DNA from: Alistipes putredinis DSM 17216
Lineage (GTDB): Bacteria; Bacteroidota; Bacteroidia; Bacteroidales; Rikenellaceae
Assembly (NCBI RefSeq): GCF_000154465.1
Contig: NZ_DS499581.1
Span: 62,001-126,000 of the forward strand
Length of the DNA: 64,000 nucleotides
Direction of reading: 5' to 3'
Shown: one piece after another, positions 57,324-64,000 of the stretch
Position numbering within the stretch: position 1 is the first letter of the stretch
Layout: each line of letters opens with the position of its first letter
Made by a program: the position numbers and the translations under genes
The notes under the pieces: generated by a model
What the model was told of the DNA's origin: nothing
The model's database searches: none
The model's input: the letters and a program-made list of their open reading frames with translations, nothing else

Positions 57324-57836
57324 ATGGACATAGCGCTTTCGATCGCAGCATTCCTGTTTTCGATCACAGGCATCGTCGGATGTATCGTTCCGATCATCCC
57401 GGGCGTAGCGTTGAGCTACGTGGGATTACTCTGCGCCTCCTTTTGCAGCTATTCCGAAATATCGTCCGCGACACTTTGGATCTGGCTGGCCGTGACAGTG
57501 GCCGTTTCGGTCATCGACTACTTCCTGCCCGGCTATTTCGCACGTCTGGTGGGCGGTACGCGGGCAGGGTCGATCGGGGCGACCGTCGGCATGATCGCCG
57601 GATTTTTCGCGGGCGGATTGGTCGGCGTCATCCTCGGCCCTTTCTTCGGCGCGGTCATCGGCGAGCTAATCCACGACCGCAGCGACTCGGCCAAGGCGTT
57701 CCGTTCGGGCTTCGGCTCTTTCCTCGCCTTCATCGCAGGTACGGGATTGAAGCTCGTAGCCGCCATCTGGATGATCTGCCTCGTCTGGTCGGACACCTAC
57801 CCTGTCGTAAAAAACTGGATCGTAACAACATTCTAA
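57324..57836 (+). CDS. DUF456-family membrane protein
   Basis: A 170-residue hydrophobic protein of the DUF456 family. It has the conserved GIVGCIVPIIPGVALSYVG near residue 17, a basic-free second segment around residues 48-68, and the glycine-rich GATVGMIAGFFAGGLVGVIL with GPFFGAVIGEL near residue 105. Function unknown; glycine-zipper-like segments suggest tight helix packing. It is followed by the M16 peptidase gene after 12 bases. Confidence 0.88.
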   Translation: MDIALSIAAFLFSITGIVGCIVPIIPGVALSYVGLLCASFCSYSEISSATLWIWLAVTVAVSVIDYFLPGYFARLVGGTRAGSIGATVGMIAGFFAGGLVGVILGPFFGAVIGELIHDRSDSAKAFRSGFGSFLAFIAGTGLKLVAAIWMICLVWSDTYPVVKNWIVTTF

Positions 57837-57848
57837 AATATAAACCGT

Positions 57849-60761
57849 ATGAAAAAATTTCTGTTATTAATCGCGGCAACGGCCTTCGCGCTGCTTACCA
57901 CGGCCTGTACCGATTCATCCGGGTACACGTACGAAACGGTCAAGAACGACCCGCTCAAGACCCGTATCTACACGCTGGATAACGGACTGAAAGTCTATAT
58001 GAGCGTCAATAAGGCAGAACCGCGCATCGAAACCTACATCGCCGTGAAAGTCGGCGGCAAGAACGACCCGAGCGAAACGACCGGTCTGGCCCACTATTTC
58101 GAACATCTGATGTTCAAGGGCACCCAACAGTTCGGCACGAGCAACTACGAAGCCGAGAAGCCCCTGCTCGACCAGATCGAACAGCTCTTCGAGGTTTACC
58201 GCAAGACGACCGACGATGCGGAGCGTGCGGCAATCTACCGTCAGATCGACAGCATCAGCTACGAAGCTTCGAAATACGCCATCCCCAACGAGTACGACAA
58301 ACTGATGTCGGCGATCGGTGCTCTGGAAACCAACGCCAACACCTCGATGGACCGGACGGTCTATATCGAAAACATTCCTTCGAACCAGATCGAGAACTGG
58401 GCCAGGATCCAGGCCGACCGCTTCAAGAACGTCGTGATCCGCGGATTCCACACCGAGCTCGAAACGATCTACGAGGAGAAAAACATGTCCCTGACGGACG
58501 ACAACCGTAAGGTTTACACCACGATCGGCGAAGTGCTCTATCCGAACCACCCCTACGGCAAACAATCCGTACTCGGCACGCAGGAACACCTGAAAAACCC
58601 GTCGATTACCAACGTAAAGAACTATCACACGCAATATTACGTGCCCAATAACATGGCCATCCTGCTTTCGGGCGACTTCGATCCCGACCAGATGATCGCC
58701 ACGATCGACAAATATTTCGGCGATATGCAGCCGAACGAGAATATCCCGCAGCTCGCCTTCGAACCCGAAGCCCCGATCACCAAACCCATCGTCAAGGAGG
58801 TTTACGGTCCCGACGCCGCGAACGTAACGCTGGCATGGCGCACGGACAACGCCGCATCGGACGATGCGGAATACCTGCTGTTGGCCAGCCGGATCCTCTA
58901 CAACGGACAGGCCGGCATGATCGACCTCGACCTGATGCAGCAACAGAAAGTACTCGACGCCTTCTCGTACCCGGATCAGCGGGCCGACTACGGAGCCCTC
59001 GTGCTGCAAGGTCTTCCGAAAGCGGGTCAGACCCTCGACGAGGTCCGGGATCTGTTGCTCGCAGAGGTAGCGAAACTCCGCAACGGCGAATTCAGCGAAG
59101 AGCTGATCAAGGCGGTCGTAAACAACCTGAAAGTATCGACCATGCGCGAGGAAGAGACGAACGTGGGACGTGTCGAAATGTACCTTTCGTCCTTCTACAA
59201 CGACATTCCCTGGAGCGACGAAGTGACCAAGCTCGACCGCATCGGCTCCATCACCAAGGAACAACTGGTGGCCTGGGCCAATGAAAAACTCGGCACCGAG
59301 AATTACGGCATTATCTACAAACGCCAGGGAGAGGACCCCAGCGTGCAGAAGATCGCCAAACCGGCCCTCACCCCGATCCAGATGAACCGCGACACCCAGA
59401 GTGCATTCCTGACCGAAATTCAAAATTCGACGGTAACTCCGATCGAACCCGTATTCGTGGATTTCAACCGCGATATGGAGATTTTCAAAACCGATTCCAG
59501 CCTCGAAGTCCTCTATAAGAAAAATGACATCAACGACCTTTTCTCGCTGACCTACCTCTTCGATACCGGCGTGCTGAACGATCCGGCGCTCAACAATGCC
59601 TTCGCTTATATCGACTACCTCGGCACCCAGGCCAAGACAGCTGCGGAGATCGCATCCGAACTCTACGACATCGCCTGCTACTACGACCTGTCGGCCAGTC
59701 AGAACCGCTGTGCGATAACCTTCAAGGGATTGAGCGAAAACATGGGACAGGTCATGGATATCTTCGAAGACCTGGTAGCCAATGCACAGGGCGACGAAGA
59801 GATTCTCGCCAACTACAAGGCCGACCTGCTGAAAAAACGTGCAGACAACAAACTGAACCAGGAAGCGAATTTCGCAGCCTTGCAGCGTTTCGCCTTCTTC
59901 GGCGGAGAAGCTATCCAGCGCACGACCCTCAACAACGAGCAGCTCGAAGCGCTCACGTCGGACGTACTGATCGGCAAGGTCCGCGACCTGCTGAAAAAGC
60001 AGCACACCATCCTCTATTACGGTCCTAAGGACAAAGCCGGGCTGCTCGCCGACCTGAAAGCACACCACCAAACGCCGGAAGTGCTCGAACCGCTGACTCG
60101 GGGAAATATCGCGTTCCAGCCTACGGAACAGAACAAGGTCTGCCTGGCCAACTACAACGCGCCGCAGCTCTACTTCCTCCAGTACTCGAACCTGGGCAAA
60201 AAATTCGACGTAGCGGTCGATCCCGCTCTGAAACTGTACAACGAATACAACAGCGGCAGCATGGGAGCCATCGTCTTCCAGGAGATGCGCGAATCCCGCA
60301 GCCTGGCTTACATGGCCTTCACGGAGTGGATCAATCCGAGCTACCTGGACGACAATTATCTTTTCGCAGCGATCATCGCCACGCAAAACGACAAAATGGC
60401 CCAGGCCATCGACGCATTCGATGAGATCATCAACAACATGCCCGAATCGGAAGCAGCCTTCAAACTGGCCAAAGAAGCCGTACTGACCAATCTGCGGACC
60501 TCGCGTACGATCAAGGACGAAGTGCTCTGGAAATACATCGCCAACAAAGATCTGGGCGTAACGGAAGACCGCAACAAAGCCATCTTCGAAAAGGTCCAGG
60601 ACATGACCTTCGCCGACCTCAAAGCCGCCCAGGAACAGTGGATCAAGGACCGCAAATACACCTATTGCATCCTCGGCGACCTGAAAGACCTCGACCAGGA
60701 TTACCTGCGCAAGCTGGGCACGGTACAGATCGTGAGCCAAAAGGAGATGTTCGGCTATTAA
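57849..60761 (+). CDS. M16-family zinc metallopeptidase, putative lipoprotein
   Basis: A 970-residue two-lobed insulinase-type peptidase. The signal MKKFLLLIAATAFALLTTAC has a lipobox Cys20, so it is probably an outer-membrane-anchored periplasmic protein. The inverted zinc motif HYFEH is at residues 82-86, with the third ligand Glu in TELETIYEEKN near residue 208. The C-terminal half repeats the fold without the motif, including the substrate-binding part near FQEMRESRSLAYMAF around residue 812. Both halves in one chain is the usual long form. It is cotranscribed with the DUF456 gene and closed by a strong terminator. Confidence 0.93.
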   Translation: MKKFLLLIAATAFALLTTACTDSSGYTYETVKNDPLKTRIYTLDNGLKVYMSVNKAEPRIETYIAVKVGGKNDPSETTGLAHYFEHLMFKGTQQFGTSNYEAEKPLLDQIEQLFEVYRKTTDDAERAAIYRQIDSISYEASKYAIPNEYDKLMSAIGALETNANTSMDRTVYIENIPSNQIENWARIQADRFKNVVIRGFHTELETIYEEKNMSLTDDNRKVYTTIGEVLYPNHPYGKQSVLGTQEHLKNPSITNVKNYHTQYYVPNNMAILLSGDFDPDQMIATIDKYFGDMQPNENIPQLAFEPEAPITKPIVKEVYGPDAANVTLAWRTDNAASDDAEYLLLASRILYNGQAGMIDLDLMQQQKVLDAFSYPDQRADYGALVLQGLPKAGQTLDEVRDLLLAEVAKLRNGEFSEELIKAVVNNLKVSTMREEETNVGRVEMYLSSFYNDIPWSDEVTKLDRIGSITKEQLVAWANEKLGTENYGIIYKRQGEDPSVQKIAKPALTPIQMNRDTQSAFLTEIQNSTVTPIEPVFVDFNRDMEIFKTDSSLEVLYKKNDINDLFSLTYLFDTGVLNDPALNNAFAYIDYLGTQAKTAAEIASELYDIACYYDLSASQNRCAITFKGLSENMGQVMDIFEDLVANAQGDEEILANYKADLLKKRADNKLNQEANFAALQRFAFFGGEAIQRTTLNNEQLEALTSDVLIGKVRDLLKKQHTILYYGPKDKAGLLADLKAHHQTPEVLEPLTRGNIAFQPTEQNKVCLANYNAPQLYFLQYSNLGKKFDVAVDPALKLYNEYNSGSMGAIVFQEMRESRSLAYMAFTEWINPSYLDDNYLFAAIIATQNDKMAQAIDAFDEIINNMPESEAAFKLAKEAVLTNLRTSRTIKDEVLWKYIANKDLGVTEDRNKAIFEKVQDMTFADLKAAQEQWIKDRKYTYCILGDLKDLDQDYLRKLGTVQIVSQKEMFGY

Positions 60762-60781
60762 TTCCACCGACCCGATCATTC

Positions 60782-60815
60782 AAAACGTCTTCGGATTTTT
60801 CCGAAGACGTTTTTT
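60782..60815 (+). terminator. M16 peptidase terminator
   Basis: ACGTCTTCGG and CCGAAGACGT form a 10-bp stem with loop ATTTTT and six T after it. Confidence 0.92.
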
Positions 60816-60898
60816 ATCCTCCTTTCCCCGGAGGCAAAGCAAGCGGTACGTCCTGTTTCGGATGCACCTTACTCGACCAATCGCCCGCAGCCCGAAAC

Positions 60899-60937
60899 AA
60901 TAAACCCGGCGTCAGATAAACTGACGCCGGGTTTATT
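60899..60937. terminator. ahcY terminator, bidirectional
   Basis: AATAAACCCGGCGTCAG and CTGACGCCGGGTTTATT form a perfect 17-bp stem with a 5-base loop, 31 bases after the ahcY stop. Confidence 0.9.
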
Positions 60938-60967
60938 TTCGGGCACCGAACGGAACCCGATCTATTT

Positions 60968-62389
60968 TTAATACCGATAATGCTCGGCCTTGTAAGGACC
61001 CTCGACCGGTACGCCGATATAGTCGGCCTGTTTTTTCGTAAGCTGCGTAAGCTCCACACCGAGGTTATCCAGATGCAGCCGGGCAACCTCCTCGTCCAGA
61101 TGTTTAGGAAGACGATACACTCCCACCTCCAGTTTCTTCTGCCACAACTCGATCTGCGCCAGACACTGGTTAGTGAACGAATTGCTCATCACGAACGAAG
61201 GATGTCCCGTAGCGCACCCCAGATTCACCAGGCGACCTTCGGCCAGGATAAAGATCGAATGGCCGTCGAGGAAGGTGAACTTATCCACCTGCGGTTTGAT
61301 GTTGGTACGCACGGCATCCGAAGCCTCAAGACGGGCCATCTGGATTTCGTTATCGAAATGGCCGATGTTGCAGACGATGGCCTGATCGCGCATCCGCTGC
61401 ATGTGCTCGAGCGTGATGATGTCGCAGTTTCCCGTGCAGGTCACATAAATATTACCCTCGGCCAGAGCACTCTCGACGGTCTTCACCTCGAAACCCTCCA
61501 TCGCGGCCTGCAAAGCGCAGATCGGGTCGATCTCCGTAACGATGACCCGGGCTCCGTACGAACGCATCGAACGGGCGCAGCCCTTGCCGACATCGCCGTA
61601 ACCGCAAACGACCACCACCTTGCCGGCAATCATCACGTCGGTCGCCCGCTTGATACCGTCCGCCAGCGACTCGCGGCAACCGTACAGGTTGTCGAATTTC
61701 GACTTGGTGCAGGAGTCGTTCACGTTGATCGCAGGAACGAGCAGTTCGCCCGCCTCCTGCATCTGATAAAGGCGATGCACGCCGGTCGTCGTTTCTTCGC
61801 TCACACCCCGCCACTCGGCTACCGTTCGGTGCCATTTGCCGTTATCTTCGGCCAGAATCTTCTTCAGCGTATCGAGAATGACCTCCTCCTCGTAAGACGA
61901 CGGTTCGTAATCCAGCGTCGAAGCGTCGTTTTCGGCCTTGTATCCTTTGTGGATCAGCAACGTGGCATCGCCGCCGTCATCGACGATCAACTGAGGGCCC
62001 TTCCCGCCGGGGAACGACATGGCCATCGCCGTACACCACCAGTACTCGGGCAGCGTTTCGCCCTTCCACGCAAAGACGGGAACCCCCGCTTCGGCGATGG
62101 CCGCCGCCGCATGGTCCTGCGTCGAAAAAATATTGCACGAGCACCAGCGCACGTCGGCGCCCAGCTCGACCAGCGTTTCGATCAACACGGCGGTCTGAAT
62201 CGTCATATGCAGCGACCCCATGATACGCACGCCCTTCAACGGTTTCTGCGGGCCGTACTTGCGGCGTATGGCCATCAGTCCGGGCATCTCGTGCTCCGAA
62301 ATCTCAATCTCTTTCCGGCCCCATTCGGCCAATGACATATCGGCCACTTTGTAAGGCAGGGACAAATCCAAAAACATACTTTTTATCAT
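60968..62389 (-). CDS. ahcY: Adenosylhomocysteinase
   Basis: A 473-residue NAD-dependent hydrolase splitting S-adenosylhomocysteine to adenosine and homocysteine. The family opening is KVADMSLAEWGRKEIE; the catalytic region has NVNDSCTKSKFDNLYGCRES near residue 225, and the NAD-binding loop is VCGYGDVGKGCARSMRSYG near residue 268. The C-terminus is GPYKAEHYRY, as in all members. The first Met of several (MIKSMFLDLS) is used; a start at Met5 is possible. Single gene, with no SAH riboswitch that I can recognise in the 140 bases upstream. Confidence 0.97.
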   Translation of the reverse strand: MIKSMFLDLSLPYKVADMSLAEWGRKEIEISEHEMPGLMAIRRKYGPQKPLKGVRIMGSLHMTIQTAVLIETLVELGADVRWCSCNIFSTQDHAAAAIAEAGVPVFAWKGETLPEYWWCTAMAMSFPGGKGPQLIVDDGGDATLLIHKGYKAENDASTLDYEPSSYEEEVILDTLKKILAEDNGKWHRTVAEWRGVSEETTTGVHRLYQMQEAGELLVPAINVNDSCTKSKFDNLYGCRESLADGIKRATDVMIAGKVVVVCGYGDVGKGCARSMRSYGARVIVTEIDPICALQAAMEGFEVKTVESALAEGNIYVTCTGNCDIITLEHMQRMRDQAIVCNIGHFDNEIQMARLEASDAVRTNIKPQVDKFTFLDGHSIFILAEGRLVNLGCATGHPSFVMSNSFTNQCLAQIELWQKKLEVGVYRLPKHLDEEVARLHLDNLGVELTQLTKKQADYIGVPVEGPYKAEHYRY

Positions 62390-62530
62390 TTAATCAATTA
62401 TACATAATCTCTTGCCGAATCGTCGGCTCTCGTCGGCCGCATTGCGACACCGACTCCCGCCGAAGGGAATCGAAGCCACAAAGCGGTAAACACGGCCTCC
62501 GGCCGAAAAACGGCATAAACCGCCGCACGG

Positions 62531-62905
62531 TCATCGCCGCCGATTCTCCGAACTCAAAATACAGCTGCGATCCCGTTCGATCTGGCGCTGCAACTCCTCC
62601 AGCGAATCGAACTTGCGCTCGTCGCGGATCTTACGCCGCAGCTCGACCCGGAGTCTCCGACCGTAGAGATCGCCCGAAAAGTCGAAAATATGGGTTTCGA
62701 GATGTCGGGGACCTCCGCCCACCGAGGGGTTGCTCCCCAGATTCGACATGGCCTTATACTCCACACCGTCGATCTCCACATAGGACTCATACACTCCGCT
62801 TTCGATCGTATCCGCATCCGCAACCTCCATATTGGCGGTCGGAAATCCCAACTCACGGCCCAGTTGCCGTCCGTGCATCACCTCTCCTTCGATCCAGACA
62901 GACAT
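62531..62905 (-). CDS. Stand-alone riboflavin kinase
   Basis: A 124-residue protein that matches only the kinase half of the usual bifunctional RibF, converting riboflavin to FMN. The ATP/metal motif is RELGFPTANMEV near residues 18-29, followed by GVYESYVEIDG, the flavin site SNLGSNPSVGG near residue 57, and HIFDFSGDLYG near residue 72. The FAD-synthetase half is absent, so another RibF or FAD synthetase may exist elsewhere. It lies 4 bases after the permease gene, on the same strand. Confidence 0.88.
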   Translation of the reverse strand: MSVWIEGEVMHGRQLGRELGFPTANMEVADADTIESGVYESYVEIDGVEYKAMSNLGSNPSVGGGPRHLETHIFDFSGDLYGRRLRVELRRKIRDERKFDSLEELQRQIERDRSCILSSENRRR

Positions 62906-62909
62906 AGCC

Positions 62910-64000
62910 TCAAATCTTTTCGGTCAGCTTGCGCACCAGGGAAATCTGGGAGAAAAACTCCTTGGCGAAAACCCGCAGCACGGTATAAAGCGGTATGGCC
63001 AGCAGCATGCCTATCACCCCGGCCAACGACCCTGCAATCAGGATCACGAGAAATATCTCGAGCGGCTGCGCCTTGACCCGCTCGGAGTAGAGCGTCGGTT
63101 GCAGCACGAAATCATCCAGCCCCTTCAAAATCAACAGCGATCCTGCAATGACCAGCATCGTATGGCCGATCGACATCCCTTCGATCGGGGTGATGATACC
63201 CATGCAGACCGAAACAGCACCGCCGATGGTCGGACCGGCGTATGGCACGACGTTCATAACCCCCATGATAAGACCGATGAAAAAGGCATCCTGCGCCCTC
63301 ATGCCGAAAGCCATCATCACCAGCGATACGGCCAACATCAACAGGAAGCTCTCGGCCAAAATCCCCCGAAAGTAGCGGAACAGAAGCACTGTAACCGAAT
63401 TGAGGGCATGCGTCACGTTCTGTTGGTATCGATCCGGGAAAAGTGCCGTTACCATCGCATAGAAAAGTCCGTCGTCCCGCAGGAAAAAGAACGTGATGAA
63501 CGAAATCGAAAAAAAGGCGATCACGCTCGAAACGGCCAAACTCACCACCGATGAAAACGCCGTATTGATCGTGTCGAAATTAATCAGCGACTGCAGGAAC
63601 AAGATCAGCGTGTCCTTGAACGACACCTGGGTTTCGGGCAACGAGAAGAAGTGAGTGAGATAATCCTGAATACGCTGCAGCGGCTCCTCGACAGAAGTCA
63701 GCACCGTCGAAAAATCGAGGTGCGCCAACTGGTAGAGCTTGTTGGTCACCAGCGGCACGAAAAGCCCGCACATCACCGCGAAAACGATCCAGATCACCAG
63801 CAGCGTAACGAGCGCTCCGCACCAGCGCGGCACACGCCATCGCCCGATCCGACCTCGGGATATCCGGGCTACCAGCGGGCGTCCCATAATGGCCAGCACC
63901 GCCGAAACCAGAATGTAGATCACGATGGAGCTGAAGTACCACATCAAAAAGAGGACGACGGCCGTAATGGCCGCCCCCACCGTAAAACGAAGCAATGTTT
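62910..64000 (-). CDS. AI-2E-family transporter (PF01594), N-terminus cut by window edge
   Basis: At least 361 residues of a polytopic membrane protein of the same family as the one at 43133-44224. Hydrophobic pairs open the visible part, then come AFFSISFITFFFLRDDGLFY, DAFFIGLIMGVMNVVPYAGPTIGGAV and the C-terminal VILIAGSLAGVIGMLLAIPLYT. The frame is still open at the window edge with no ATG, so the start lies beyond 64000. It is followed by the riboflavin kinase gene after 4 bases. Confidence 0.9.
   Translation of the reverse strand, partial: TLLRFTVGAAITAVVLFLMWYFSSIVIYILVSAVLAIMGRPLVARISRGRIGRWRVPRWCGALVTLLVIWIVFAVMCGLFVPLVTNKLYQLAHLDFSTVLTSVEEPLQRIQDYLTHFFSLPETQVSFKDTLILFLQSLINFDTINTAFSSVVSLAVSSVIAFFSISFITFFFLRDDGLFYAMVTALFPDRYQQNVTHALNSVTVLLFRYFRGILAESFLLMLAVSLVMMAFGMRAQDAFFIGLIMGVMNVVPYAGPTIGGAVSVCMGIITPIEGMSIGHTMLVIAGSLLILKGLDDFVLQPTLYSERVKAQPLEIFLVILIAGSLAGVIGMLLAIPLYTVLRVFAKEFFSQISLVRKLTEKI

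Noticed and set aside
57915..60779. 954-codon minus-strand frame opposite the M16 peptidase
   Set aside because: Shadow of a gene with a clear signal peptide, zinc motif, promoter and terminator on the other strand.
62390..62530. SAH or SAM riboswitch before ahcY
   Set aside because: No recognisable conserved core; only a short GC-rich hairpin.

Overview
The window is a chromosomal piece of a Bacteroidales bacterium, most likely Alistipes or a close relative in the Rikenellaceae. The evidence is Bacteroidota-type promoters (TTTG, about 20 bases, TAnnTTTG) in front of many genes, families such as DUF4836, DUF4834, fimbrillin-like and BACON/LRR lipoproteins, and weak Shine-Dalgarno sequences. 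Species assignment is inference from family content and would need an alignment.

Layout, left to right. 1-4300: end of surE, rplS, tRNA-Ser, a FadL-type outer-membrane protein and tRNA-Arg. 4300-17440 (minus strand): the conserved transcription/translation block, transcribed as tRNA-Thr, tRNA-Tyr, tRNA-Gly, tuf, tRNA-Trp, secE, nusG, rplK, rplA, rplJ, rplL, rpoB, rpoC. It has tandem promoters upstream, a structured rplL-rpoB gap and a terminator after rpoC. 17860-27300: an accessory surface-protein region with a PP-loop ligase, decayed small genes, two large fimbrillin-like lipoproteins and a leucine-rich-repeat lipoprotein. Two of the three lipoprotein genes carry frameshifts, one of them in a T7 run inside the signal-peptide codons.

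27300-46700: ordinary housekeeping and membrane genes. These are an ABC permease/ATPase pair, a DUF4836 lipoprotein, DoxX, purB, a DUF4834-MlaE-MlaF operon, gapA, the DUF177-rpmF-plsX-fabH operon, ferritin, a PepSY-like protein, a Gp37/Gp68-like protein, an AI-2E-family permease, a YqaA-type membrane protein, a GNAT acetyltransferase and thiol peroxidase. Between the acetyltransferase and the peroxidase lies a tandem array of about six palindromic units of roughly 60-76 bp.

46800-55080: a gene-poor accessory region holding a small basic ORF, tRNA-Val, a DUF4435 protein, a truncated gene end, a large serine recombinase facing a ParB-like protein, and an intact insertion sequence with visible terminal inverted repeats. 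55100-64000: a DUF308/HdeD membrane protein, panC-panD, a DUF456 protein with an M16 peptidase, ahcY, a stand-alone riboflavin kinase and a second AI-2E-family permease cut by the right edge.

No CRISPR array, complete phage or biosynthetic cluster is visible. The strongest leads for something new are the palindromic array, the possibly phase-variable LRR lipoprotein, a promoter module shared by two unrelated operons, and the recombinase/ParB-like island.
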